A stretch of 26,396 bases of DNA from the NCBI GenBank assembly GCA_002306975.1, contig DBTI01000076.1:1-26396 (forward strand), given 5' to 3'. The stretch comes from Ruminococcaceae bacterium UBA1320. GTDB lineage: Bacteria; Bacillota; Clostridia; Oscillospirales; Ethanoligenentaceae. Below the pieces are notes generated by a model that was not told the origin of the DNA, did no database searches, and was given only the letters and a program-made list of their open reading frames with translations. Below, piece by piece: positions 1 through 7,334 of this stretch. A program made the position numbers and the translations under genes. Position 1 is the first letter of the stretch, and every line of letters begins with the position of its first letter.

Positions 1-1335
1 CATAATGTTCGTGGGGTTGACCGCTTTATCGGTTGAGATGAGAATCATCTTTTCGGATTTGTAAAGGATTGCCGCCTGTGCGACATTTATTGTGCCGAAG
101 ACATTATTTTTGACCGCCTCGCGCGGATTAATCTCCATCATCGGCACATGTTTGTGAGCCGCGGCGTGGAAAACCACCTCCGGCTTATAGGTCTCAAATA
201 TTTCATTGACGCGGGCGCGATCCCTTATCGAGCCAAGCCGTAAATCAAACAGGCTTTCGTCATATTTCTCTTTAAGTTCGTTTTGTATAAAAAAGAGTCC
301 GTTTTCATGGATATCGAAAATAATCAGCTTTTTTGCGCCAAAGGCAAGAACCTGCCGGCAAATTTCAGAGCCGATTGAACCGGCGCCTCCGGTTACAAGC
401 ACAGTTTTTCCCTCAATGAAGCCTTTTACGACATTCATGTTGAGCTTTACGGAGTCGCGGCGCAGCAGATCTTCCAGGTTTATATCGGAAATCGGCGCGT
501 TGACAAGATTTTTTTCGTTTACATCGTCGATTGTTCCAAAGCGCTTTAACGGGCAGCGCATTTTATGGCACAGGATCAGCACTTCTTTGAGTGTATCACT
601 GTCAGCGGTGGTTATCGCCATAATAACCTCGCGTATTCCATATTCTCTTATTATCGCTTCAAGCTTGTCCTTCCCGCCTACGACAGGAAGACCGGCTATT
701 TTTTTGCCCCAAAGGCTTTCGTTATCGTCGATAAAACAGACAGGGCGCAGATCATCATCCGGATGCCCTTCCAGTTTGTGAACAAGGTCTATTCCCGCCT
801 GCCCGGCACCGTAAACAAGCACACGTTTCATTCTGTTACGCCTGCGGATAAGCGACGCCCGCAGGTGCGACCAGTAGAACAGCTTTATTACCGCCCGAAC
901 CGTAATGATAAACAAAAGTTCGAGCATAGCAACAATAGCTATGTATTCGCCCGGCAGCCCGACCTGTTTAATTATATCGATAATAAACATTATTATGATC
1001 GCAACAGCAACCGCGATGATAACGCGTGAAAATTCACCGATACCCGCACGCCGCCAAACGCCTGCGTAGCAGCCGGACAGCAGTGTGCATGCGAGCACTA
1101 TTATTATAGAAAGAACCACATACTGCCTTAAAAACTTTACATCGTTTACAGGCATTTCCTCAAAGCCGTAGCACAGGCCAAAACCGATTACAACCGCTCC
1201 TGCGGTTGCGGCGGCGTCCCAAAGCATCAGTATTAAAATCGACAATATCCTGCGCAGCGTTATAACTGAAAAGGTTTCTTTTAATGTATCTTTTATGCTG
1301 CGGCGCGAAAGCTTCGTTTTGCGAAAAATGCGCAT
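1..1335 (-). CDS. Membrane-anchored UDP-sugar 4,6-dehydratase (CapD/WbpM/PglF type), C-terminus off window
   Basis: This is a polysaccharide-biosynthesis nucleotide-sugar dehydratase that should convert UDP-GlcNAc or a related UDP-sugar to the 4-keto-6-deoxy sugar at the membrane for capsule, O-glycan or cell-wall polymer synthesis. The reading frame is open to the left edge, giving 445 codons. I translated four hydrophobic segments (about residues 30-50, 70-90, 105-122 and 127-148), then an NAD-binding domain with a VYGAGQAG motif (about 172-179), then a second Rossmann domain with TGGAGSIGSE, and later HAAAHKHVP and STDKAVNPTN. The window ends on the Met after NPTN, which is where the large WbpM-like enzymes carry Met instead of the SDR Tyr. 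The ATG at 1333-1335 is preceded by AAGGAGAG about 9 nt away. Family identity is secure; the exact sugar is unknown. Confidence 0.9.
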   Translation of the reverse strand, partial: MRIFRKTKLSRRSIKDTLKETFSVITLRRILSILILMLWDAAATAGAVVIGFGLCYGFEEMPVNDVKFLRQYVVLSIIIVLACTLLSGCYAGVWRRAGIGEFSRVIIAVAVAIIIMFIIDIIKQVGLPGEYIAIVAMLELLFIITVRAVIKLFYWSHLRASLIRRRNRMKRVLVYGAGQAGIDLVHKLEGHPDDDLRPVCFIDDNESLWGKKIAGLPVVGGKDKLEAIIREYGIREVIMAITTADSDTLKEVLILCHKMRCPLKRFGTIDDVNEKNLVNAPISDINLEDLLRRDSVKLNMNVVKGFIEGKTVLVTGGAGSIGSEICRQVLAFGAKKLIIFDIHENGLFFIQNELKEKYDESLFDLRLGSIRDRARVNEIFETYKPEVVFHAAAHKHVPMMEINPREAVKNNVFGTINVAQAAILYKSEKMILISTDKAVNPTNIM

Positions 1336-1386
1336 TTACTGCTCTCTCCTTAAATAAAGCCAATAGGAATCCTTGCGCAAATGCTG

Positions 1387-1434
1387 TCAGGTTAAACCCG
1401 TTAATTCGCCCAAACGGGGGCAAAACACGCCTGA
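1387..1434 (-). promoter_or_regulatory. Structured leader of the capD-like gene
   Basis: Within the ~200 nt untranslated leader, TCAGG (1387-1391) pairs with CCTGA (1430-1434) and encloses CCCGTT (1397-1402) paired with AACGGG (1413-1418). This gives a two-tier stem about 50 nt upstream of the start codon. It has no T tract and does not match a riboswitch class I recognise. Regulation is possible but not shown. Confidence 0.35.
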
Positions 1435-1542
1435 ACTTAAAAATCAGCAGCACGCACAATCATTTTTTTATTCTTGTATAATACGTTAATTCATTCGAAA
1501 TAAATAATAGATTAAAAAAATCACATAGCAAAATACAGTATA

Positions 1543-1571
1543 ATTATACGTTTGTGCAGCGCCTTTGTCAA
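1543..1571 (-). promoter_or_regulatory. Consensus sigma-A promoter of the capD-like gene
   Basis: On the minus strand TTGACA (1571-1566) and TATAAT (1548-1543) are separated by exactly 17 nt, so both hexamers match consensus. The start point would be near 1536, about 200 nt upstream of the start codon at 1335. Confidence 0.85.
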
Positions 1572-1646
1572 TTGATTTGCCGACAAGGGCTGTTTGACCC
1601 ATCAGGTTGCCTATTGCAACTTCAAATAAAAGCGGGAAAACAGAAG

Positions 1647-1690
1647 ATTATCTCCCCGCCGGAGGCCATCCGCTTCGGCGGGGAGATAAT
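1647..1690. repeat. Perfect 15-bp inverted repeat
   Basis: The arms ATTATCTCCCCGCCG (1647-1661) and its exact complement (1676-1690) flank a 14-nt loop, in the space between the divergently transcribed capD-like gene and mscL. Neither side is followed by a clear T tract, and no gene converges here, so a simple terminator role is doubtful. It lies upstream of both promoters. Confidence 0.8.
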
Positions 1691-1716
1691 AAAACTATTC
1701 CGCTTAAATTTTGTAA

Positions 1717-1745
1717 TTGCATTAACGGATATTTTAAAATATAAT
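1717..1745 (+). promoter_or_regulatory. Predicted mscL promoter
   Basis: TTGCAT (1717-1722), a 17-nt spacer and a perfect TATAAT (1740-1745) place the start near 1752, about 65 nt before the mscL ATG. Confidence 0.8.
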
Positions 1746-1748
1746 GAT

Positions 1749-1774
1749 AAGGCAGATGAATATTCACCTGCCTT
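1749..1774. promoter_or_regulatory. Palindrome at the mscL start point
   Basis: AAGGCAG (1749-1755) and CTGCCTT (1768-1774) flank a perfect TGAATATTCA core (1757-1766), with one mismatched position on each side. It sits across the predicted start point, so it could be an operator or a 5'-end hairpin. The same 10-bp core is in the tetR operator candidate at 3098-3113. Confidence 0.5.
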
Positions 1775-1816
1775 AATATGGTTTGTAACATTTTAATTTT
1801 TCTTTTGGAGGCTGTT

Positions 1817-2287
1817 ATGAAAAAATTTTTTGAAGAATTTAAGGAGTTCGCTGTAAGAGGCAACGTGATGGAACTTGCTGTCGCTGTTATCATCGGCGGT
1901 GCTATTAATCAAATTGTCACAAGCCTTGTTAAGGATATTTTAATGCCTGTACTTAGCATATTTATCGGCCGCGTTGACATAAAGTCACTGACATTTGACA
2001 TACCGTCAAGATTGACCGGGGGGCAGGCAATTACAATTGGGTACGGCAGCTTTTTACAGACAGTTATAAATTTTCTGACGATAGCCTTATGCATTTTCAT
2101 AATAATCAAGGCACTTAAAAAGCTGCAAAGTCTCTCCTTCTTAAAAAAGCAGGAAGAAGAGGAAGAAGAGAAAGAAGAAAAGCTCAAAACAGAGGATTTG
2201 CTTGCTGAAATACGCGATCTTTTAAAGGAGCAGGCAGCCTCAAAGGAAAAATCAGACCTGCCAGATAAACTTGATGACGAGCATTGA
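1817..2287 (+). CDS. mscL: Large-conductance mechanosensitive channel MscL
   Basis: MscL is a homopentameric membrane channel that opens under high membrane tension to release solutes during hypo-osmotic shock. The 156-residue product starts MKKFFEEFKEF and has the family signature RGNVMELAVAVIIGGA in TM1, a second hydrophobic helix around residues 75-97, a very acidic linker (a run of Glu near 112-120) and the cytoplasmic helix TEDLLAEIRDLLKE. The usual family length is about 130-150, so the acidic linker is slightly long. The ATG at 1817 follows TTTGGAGG at 1804-1811. An upstream in-frame ATG at 1778 lacks a ribosome site and is rejected. The gene is monocistronic, and its 3' end overlaps bofA on the opposite strand by 36 bp. 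Confidence 0.96.
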   Translation: MKKFFEEFKEFAVRGNVMELAVAVIIGGAINQIVTSLVKDILMPVLSIFIGRVDIKSLTFDIPSRLTGGQAITIGYGSFLQTVINFLTIALCIFIIIKALKKLQSLSFLKKQEEEEEEKEEKLKTEDLLAEIRDLLKEQAASKEKSDLPDKLDDEH

Positions 2288-2509
2288 CACAACCCCCGGC
2301 AAGCCCAAAAAGCCTGCGGCAGCAATGCTCCAGCCGCTCACGGCAATGAACGTGCCTGTTAACGAACTCGTCAAATCAACCACTGCCAACGCCGCAAACC
2401 CGGAAGCGGCACAGCCTATGAATTTTTTAAAAAAGCCCGGGGAACGGATAATCATAAGTATTACTCCGCAGGCAAGCACCGCCGCGGTGATGATTAAATA
2501 TGTTTCCAT
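2252..2509 (-). CDS. bofA: BofA-like pro-sigmaK processing inhibitor family protein
   Basis: This is a small membrane protein of the BofA family. In Bacillus subtilis, BofA with SpoIVFA holds the SpoIVFB protease inactive in the outer forespore membrane until the sigmaK checkpoint is passed. The 85 residues show two hydrophobic segments (about 3-21 and 33-62) and the family's conserved tail, here GFLGLPGVVSMLVI near the C-terminus. GGAGG lies 7 nt before the ATG at 2509. The gene follows yaaL, as in the recR-yaaL-bofA order of Bacillus, which supports the call. Its last 36 bp overlap the end of mscL. Whether it inhibits a SpoIVFB here cannot be judged from the window. Confidence 0.85.
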   Translation of the reverse strand: METYLIITAAVLACGVILMIIRSPGFFKKFIGCAASGFAALAVVDLTSSLTGTFIAVSGWSIAAAGFLGLPGVVSMLVIKFIWQV

Positions 2510-2548
2510 AAATTTTCCTCCGTGCCGCGAAGCGGCTTATGTAATAGT

Positions 2549-2591
2549 GCGCCGGCTTTGCCCGAATAATCGGGCGCGCCGGCTTTTTTTT
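2549..2591 (+). terminator. Intrinsic terminator reading +, probably for mscL
   Basis: GCCGGC (2551-2556) and GCCCGA (2560-2565) pair with TCGGGC and GCCGGC (2570-2583) around a small internal loop, followed by eight T (2584-2591). Only mscL lies upstream on this strand. Its transcript would therefore run about 300 nt past its stop, antisense to bofA. Confidence 0.8.
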
Positions 2592-2604
2592 ACGTTTATT
2601 AGCT

Positions 2605-2883
2605 CTAATTATGAACCGAATGTTCCAGGCAATGGCTGATGCTTTGCGTTAAACCTGTTCTTCGCGCTTCTCTTAAAAGGTAGCGATAACGCGCTGAGAG
2701 TGATTTTGTTTCATAGATACTTGCTTCAATAAGATCCGGGTCGCTCTGATTTTCAAAATGTGAGGCAACGGTATTAAGTTTTAGTCTGACTTCTTCAATT
2801 TCCTTTATCAGGTTTATTTCTGATTTTGTGTTCTCCTTTTTACTTAAAGCCGCCGAAAATACGCCGTTTATTGCACTTTCCAT
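2605..2883 (-). CDS. YaaL-like protein (DUF2508)
   Basis: This is a small, probably cytosolic helical protein of the YaaL/DUF2508 family, whose function is unknown. The 92-residue product has the family's C-terminal pattern DPDLIEASIYE...ARYRYLLREAR. Its place directly upstream of bofA matches the Bacillus yaaL-bofA order, although recR is absent from this window. A longer frame begins with TTG at 2925 but has no ribosome site. I chose ATG 2883, preceded by AAGGGCGG about 8 nt away, although this site is only moderate. A 95-nt gap to bofA holds the hairpin that terminates mscL on the other strand. Confidence 0.8.
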   Translation of the reverse strand: MESAINGVFSAALSKKENTKSEINLIKEIEEVRLKLNTVASHFENQSDPDLIEASIYETKSLSARYRYLLREARRTGLTQSISHCLEHSVHN

Positions 2884-3063
2884 CTGAAAAACCGCCCTTC
2901 GACGCACATTTCCCGAATAAATCAAGTAATGTACCGTTATAATATATGCACTATTTTGGACATCTATTATCCTTATTATTCCAATTTTTATATTATAAGT
3001 TTATTTTGCGCCGGACGTGAATATACATAAATGTATTTTTGAAAGTTCTGTCTGCTTTACTGC

Positions 3064-3092
3064 TTGACTTTTTTATGAAAACGCAATATTCT
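3064..3092 (+). promoter_or_regulatory. Predicted promoter of the tetR-hydrolase operon
   Basis: TTGACT (3064-3069), a 17-nt spacer and TATTCT (3087-3092) predict a start at about 3099, giving a leader of roughly 114 nt. Confidence 0.7.
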
Positions 3093-3097
3093 ATTAG

Positions 3098-3113
3098 TAC
3101 TGAATATTCAGTA
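3098..3113. promoter_or_regulatory. Palindromic operator candidate for the TetR regulator
   Basis: TACTGAATATTCAGTA is a perfect 16-bp palindrome lying on the predicted transcription start of the tetR gene. Its size and position are typical of an autoregulatory TetR-family operator. Direct regulator binding is inferred. Confidence 0.7.
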
Positions 3114-3212
3114 TAGATATTGTTCCTTTTATAAGGAAAATAAGGGGATTACTCCTCGGGGAGAAACGAAAAACAGTTCCTGTTCTTTTTGATTTTCTAT
3201 AGGAGAGTGCAT

Positions 3213-3806
3213 ATGAAAGAGCAAAACGCGCGCGAAAGAATATTGCAGGCGGCAATAAAAGTTTTTGCCGAAAAAAGCTTTGAAGGATCCCGCATTGATG
3301 AAATATCCCGAGAGGCAAATGTTCCAAAATCGCTGATATACTATCACTTTAAAAGCAAGGATGAAATTTTGGAGGTTTTAACTTCAAAATTTATCGGCGA
3401 ATACACAAACATCATAGAAACAAGGCCGAATGAGACACATAGTGAAAAGGCAAAAGAGCTTGCCGGACGCATGCAAAATGATTATTACGAGTTCGGGCAG
3501 AAAAATGCGGATTTAGTCAGGCTTCTATTTATCGATTCACTTAAGAAATCGACAGAGACACCGGTATTTTACAGAATTTTAGATATGCTTATTAAGAAGG
3601 ATTCAGAAAACAATTTGCAGAATGATTATGATGTAGAGGAAAGGCGAATTGCCGAATTTTTTACGAGTTTTATCCCCACCTACGCTTATCTCTGCTTTGC
3701 TGATTCTTGGACAAGGTATTTTGACATTGACAGAAAAAAATTCGATGAGATTTTTCTGAGGGTTTACGGTGAAACTCACGGCGCTTATCATAACAACCAC
3801 AAATAA
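3213..3806 (+). CDS. TetR/AcrR-family transcriptional regulator
   Basis: This is a 197-residue one-component repressor. The N-terminal 55 residues form a TetR helix-turn-helix (ERILQAAIKVFAEKSFEGSRIDEISREA, with recognition-helix region VPKSLIYYHFKSKDEIL). The rest is an all-helical ligand and dimerisation domain without a recognisable subfamily. AGGAGAG at 3201-3207 lies 5 nt before the ATG at 3213; an upstream ATG at 3189 has no such site. It shares an operon with the hydrolase 13 nt downstream, whose substrate may be its inducer or a related compound. A palindrome at its predicted start point suggests autorepression. The ligand is unknown. Confidence 0.93.
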   Translation: MKEQNARERILQAAIKVFAEKSFEGSRIDEISREANVPKSLIYYHFKSKDEILEVLTSKFIGEYTNIIETRPNETHSEKAKELAGRMQNDYYEFGQKNADLVRLLFIDSLKKSTETPVFYRILDMLIKKDSENNLQNDYDVEERRIAEFFTSFIPTYAYLCFADSWTRYFDIDRKKFDEIFLRVYGETHGAYHNNHK

Positions 3807-3819
3807 AGGGGGTTTTTTA

Positions 3820-4530
3820 ATGGAGCAGAAAATTATAAGAATCGATCTAGGCGGCGTCAACGCCTACCTTGGCAAGGAAAATGAAAATTTTGTTTTGTTC
3901 GACACCGGCGGGCATCTGTTTATGGATAAGGAATTTGACAACCGCAGAGCAGCGCTTGAAAAAGAACTGGACAGGCATGGGTGCTGCGCGGAAAACGTAA
4001 AGCTTATCGTGCTGACACACGGTGATAACGACCACGCGGCGAACGCGGTATATTTCAGAAATAAATACAATGCCAAAATTGCGATGCACAAAGGCGATGT
4101 GGATTTAGCCGAAAATCCCACCTTTGAAAAGATTATGGACAGCCATTATCGTTCTATGGTTCTTAATCTTGTTTCGTTCTTAATAAAAGGCCTGCTGCGA
4201 AAAGTATGTGATAAAATCATAGCGGAATATGAAAGCATTGAGCCGGATTTACTGATTGATGAGGGCTTTGACTTATCCGCTTACGGCTTTGATGCAAAGA
4301 TAATACATATTCCCGGCCATACAAACGGTTCTATCGGTGTTGTAACGAAACAAGGGAATCTTATTTGCGGCGATACCCTTGCAAACACAAAAAAGCCTGA
4401 AATAGCGCCAAACGCGCGTGATTTCAAGCAGCTCGCCGAAAGTATTAAAAAGATTAAATCTTTAGACATCAAAACAATTTACCCGGGGCATGGTGAACCG
4501 TTCCGCGCAGATTTAATTAGCAAACTGTAA
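3820..4530 (+). CDS. Metallo-beta-lactamase-fold hydrolase
   Basis: This is a 236-residue cytosolic hydrolase of the MBL superfamily. It has DTGG (28-31), THGDNDH (66-72), HIPGHT (163-168), CGDT (183-186) and a YPGHGEP tail (221-227), so most of the dinuclear metal ligands are present. The usual HxHxDH is HxDxDH here, with the second His replaced by Asp69, a variant I recall in some MBL-fold hydrolases. The start is ATG 3820, preceded by AAGGGGG about 7 nt away; an upstream in-frame ATG at 3769 lies inside tetR and lacks a site. It is translated just after tetR and probably controlled by it. The substrate cannot be named. Confidence 0.9.
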   Translation: MEQKIIRIDLGGVNAYLGKENENFVLFDTGGHLFMDKEFDNRRAALEKELDRHGCCAENVKLIVLTHGDNDHAANAVYFRNKYNAKIAMHKGDVDLAENPTFEKIMDSHYRSMVLNLVSFLIKGLLRKVCDKIIAEYESIEPDLLIDEGFDLSAYGFDAKIIHIPGHTNGSIGVVTKQGNLICGDTLANTKKPEIAPNARDFKQLAESIKKIKSLDIKTIYPGHGEPFRADLISKL

Positions 4531-4540
4531 ATATTAAACA

Positions 4541-4585
4541 GGGCTGCCCCCTGGATAACTGCTATAGTTATCCAGGGGGCAGCCC
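4541..4585. terminator. Perfect 20-bp hairpin between convergent genes
   Basis: Arms 4541-4560 and 4566-4585 (GGGCTGCCCC...GGGGCAGCCC) are perfectly complementary around a 5-nt loop, between the ends of the MBL hydrolase (+) and rnr (-). The position suits a bidirectional terminator. However, the following bases are only weakly T-rich (ATTTAG on +, TGTTTAAT on -), and the stem is unusually long. Confidence 0.7.
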
Positions 4586-4599
4586 ATTTAGATTAACAA

Positions 4600-6702
4600 T
4601 TAAATCAATGTAAAATCAATGTTTCCTGTGGGAACATCCGCAGCCGCCAGAACTACGCGCACCGCGTCTCCTATGGAGTAGGTCTTGCCGTTTGAGGAGC
4701 TTTTGAGCGTCAGGCTCTTTTCGTCAAAATCAAACCAGCCCGGAAGATTTTCTACACGGATAAGACCCTCTACGGTGTTTTCAAGCATTATATACATGCC
4801 GAAAGGCTTGATTGACGAGATGATTCCGTCATACTGCTCGCCGATGTGAGAGGACATATATTCCGCTTTGTAGGCGTCCTCGCATTTCCATTCAATCTGC
4901 ATCGCCGCCACCTCGCGCTCTGACGATGTGAGCGAGGCGTCGGAAGCAAAGCCTTTATAGCGGCTGTCAAGCGCGTCACCCTCAATGCCCGCAAGCATAT
5001 CGTTGAGGATGCGGTGAATGGCAAGATCCGGGTAACGCCTGATCGGCGATGTAAAGTGGCTGTAAAATTTAAGTGCAAGACCGAAATGCCCGATACAATC
5101 GGGGCTGTAACGCGCCTTTGACATGGAGCGCAAAATGATACTGCTCAGCGCCTTTTCCTTCGGCGAACCCTCAATTTGTTTGATTACATTTTTGATGTCG
5201 TTAGGCAAAAGCCCCGGGTGGATGGCTCTTGCGTCAAAGCCGGAAGCGCGAAGTGCCGACGCTAAGTCTGTCAGCTTTGAAATATCCGGTTCTTCATGCA
5301 CACGGTAGACAAAAGGTGATTTTTTATTATACGCAAAGGTGGCGACCGATTCGTTTGCCGTGAGCATAAATTCTTCTATGAGCCTTTCCGTTTCGCCGCG
5401 CTCACGTCTTTTAATGTCAATCGCAACACCGTCGTCACCTATTACAAGCTCGGATTCATCGGTGTTAAAATCAAAAGCCCCGCGGTTAAAGCGAGATCCG
5501 CGCAACAAAATGGCAAGCTTGCGCATGATTTTGAGTGAAGGCAGCACTTCTTCATATTTTTTTAGAAGCGCGTCGTCGGCTGTTTCATCGAATATCTTGT
5601 TAACTTCAGCATATACACCCTTTACACGTGAGCGAATAACGCTTTTAGCGAGTTTATAGCCCTTTATGACGCCTTTTTCGTCAATATCCATAAATACGGA
5701 AAAGGTCAGCCTGTCCTCATTCGGGTTGAGTGAACAGATGCCGTTCGAAAGCTCTTTGGGAAGCATGGGAACCACTGAACTGCCGAAATAGATTGATGTA
5801 CCGCGCATGAACGCCTCGGCGTCAAGCTGAGATTTCGCCGTTACATAATGCGAGACATCGGCTATATGAACGCCGAGTGTATATCCGGTTTCGGTTATTT
5901 CCACAGAAACGGCGTCATCAAGGTCTTTTGCCGTCGCTCCGTCTATTGTGAAAATGGGGAGTTCCCGCAAGTCTTTTCGGTTTGCGTCAATCTGGAAGCC
6001 CTTTGAGACCTCTTCCGCCTCGTCAACAACAGGCTGCGGAAAAGCCTTTCTTGCATGGTAACGGTCGAGTATCGCCTGGCAGCAAGCCTTCGCGCTGCTT
6101 GAAGAGCCGTAAGACTCTATGATCGTTGCCGTGGCTTCGCACCCTTTGTGGGCATAGGCCCTCATTTGGGCAAAGACCATGTCGCCCTCGCTTAATGAGC
6201 GCGCTTCTTTTGCATCCACTTTTATCTTGCCTTTGAACTTTGCGTCCGGCACAATATAGGCGTGTTTTCCAAGCCTGTGAAAAATTCCGGTAAATTCTAC
6301 AAAACCGCGCTTTTCAACCGACATCACAATAGCAATCGGGCGCTCGGCGTTCGGTTTGACCACCTTGACCTTGACCGTATCAGACGGCATTGCGCCGTTG
6401 ATATTTTCGGTGCTTATAAACACATCCGTTTTTTTGCCCTCAAGCCTTGCAAACGCACCCTTTACACCCACGGAAAGAATTGTTGCCGTTTCGCTTGCAC
6501 CGCTTTTGTTACTCATCATCTTACCGTTTTTGCTTATCGTTATTTCATTATTTTTCCGCATTTTATCAATTATACCGAAAAATGTATTTCTCGAAGATGC
6601 AGGAATGCCTAGCTTTACTGAAATTTCATGCACTGTCGAGGGGCGATATTCTTCTGAAGCCATAAGACTGTCGATTTTCGTTTTCAAATTTTTCGCGTCC
6701 AT
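4600..6702 (-). CDS. rnr: Ribonuclease R
   Basis: RNase R is a processive 3'-to-5' exoribonuclease that degrades structured RNA and takes part in RNA quality control. The 700-residue protein has an N-terminal winged-helix region (about 1-60), cold-shock-type OB domains (about 70-200), the RNB catalytic domain opening with TIDGATAKDLDDA (252-264), whose clustered Asp residues bind Mg, and a C-terminal S1 domain (about 615-690). Length fits the family (about 700-800), without the long lysine-rich tail of E. coli RNase R. GGAGG lies about 7 nt before the ATG at 6702. secG is directly upstream, an order common in Firmicutes, but a terminator stands between them. Confidence 0.95.
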   Translation of the reverse strand: MDAKNLKTKIDSLMASEEYRPSTVHEISVKLGIPASSRNTFFGIIDKMRKNNEITISKNGKMMSNKSGASETATILSVGVKGAFARLEGKKTDVFISTENINGAMPSDTVKVKVVKPNAERPIAIVMSVEKRGFVEFTGIFHRLGKHAYIVPDAKFKGKIKVDAKEARSLSEGDMVFAQMRAYAHKGCEATATIIESYGSSSSAKACCQAILDRYHARKAFPQPVVDEAEEVSKGFQIDANRKDLRELPIFTIDGATAKDLDDAVSVEITETGYTLGVHIADVSHYVTAKSQLDAEAFMRGTSIYFGSSVVPMLPKELSNGICSLNPNEDRLTFSVFMDIDEKGVIKGYKLAKSVIRSRVKGVYAEVNKIFDETADDALLKKYEEVLPSLKIMRKLAILLRGSRFNRGAFDFNTDESELVIGDDGVAIDIKRRERGETERLIEEFMLTANESVATFAYNKKSPFVYRVHEEPDISKLTDLASALRASGFDARAIHPGLLPNDIKNVIKQIEGSPKEKALSSIILRSMSKARYSPDCIGHFGLALKFYSHFTSPIRRYPDLAIHRILNDMLAGIEGDALDSRYKGFASDASLTSSEREVAAMQIEWKCEDAYKAEYMSSHIGEQYDGIISSIKPFGMYIMLENTVEGLIRVENLPGWFDFDEKSLTLKSSSNGKTYSIGDAVRVVLAAADVPTGNIDFTLI

Positions 6703-6823
6703 AGTTATCCTCCATGTCTATTTTTATTTCTAACTTTTGCCATCCTATTAATTTTTGTCTGTTAATGCTTTCTATATTAATTTACCCATTATTGATATTT
6801 TAACACTTTTCTCACATATAACA

Positions 6824-6852
6824 ATAACGCCCCGCTAAAAGCGGGGCGTTAT
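6824..6852 (-). terminator. Hairpin terminator after secG
   Basis: ATAACGCCCCGC (6824-6835) and its exact complement (6841-6852) form a 12-bp stem with a 5-nt loop, 14 nt after the secG stop. Only a weak T-rich stretch (TTGTTAT) follows on the minus strand, so some read-through into rnr is likely. Confidence 0.75.
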
Positions 6853-6865
6853 TTCACAAAAATAA

Positions 6866-7120
6866 TTATTTAAAAAACACAGCTGAAATATTAACAAGAA
6901 GCGTCAAAGCAACAAGAATAATTGCAAGAACCCTTGTTATCTTTGTGAGTGTCTTATCAAGAGAGTTCGCTTTGTTCTTTCCTAAAAAGGATTCAGCAGC
7001 CCCGCCCGCGACTGCACCGCCAAGGTATGCGTCTTTGCCCTGCTGTGACAGGACTATAACAATAAGCCCTATTGCGCTTATTAACAGCAAAATGCTGGCT
7101 ACAATTTCAAATACGGTCAT
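6866..7120 (-). CDS. secG: Preprotein translocase subunit SecG
   Basis: SecG is the small accessory subunit of the SecYEG channel and assists SecA-driven export. The 84-residue product has the expected two transmembrane helices (about 5-25 and 61-82). They are joined by a cytoplasmic loop with the family motif LSQQGKDAYLGGAVAGGA...SFLGKNKA, the 'QQGK...GG' signature of Firmicute SecG. GGAGGTGG precedes the ATG at 7120 by about 8 nt. It is followed by rnr, as in many Firmicutes, and has its own promoter. Confidence 0.95.
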   Translation of the reverse strand: MTVFEIVASILLLISAIGLIVIVLSQQGKDAYLGGAVAGGAAESFLGKNKANSLDKTLTKITRVLAIILVALTLLVNISAVFFK

Positions 7121-7168
7121 TAATTTTCCACCTCCATTGCGTAGCCCGATAGCCTAAATATTAGTCTA

Positions 7169-7197
7169 ATAATATCACATGGGGAAGCTAATTGCAA
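7169..7197 (-). promoter_or_regulatory. Predicted secG promoter
   Basis: On the minus strand TTGCAA (7197-7192), a 17-nt spacer and TATTAT (7174-7169) predict a start near 7162, about 40 nt upstream of the secG ATG. Confidence 0.75.
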
Positions 7198-7334
7198 CAT
7201 TTTTATATCTTACCGAGCTATTATTTGTCATTCAAATTACAATATTAATAAAGCGATGTATTTTTTAGCTCAAAAGTGGTTAATCTATTTATGGCAACAT
7301 GGAATTTAATAGCGTTTGCATTTCAGGTTGTCAT

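Noticed and set aside
206..1029. Two overlapping + strand reading frames (191 and 154 aa)
   Set aside because: They lie opposite the capD-like gene, whose minus-strand translation has clear motifs; they lack ribosome sites and family resemblance.
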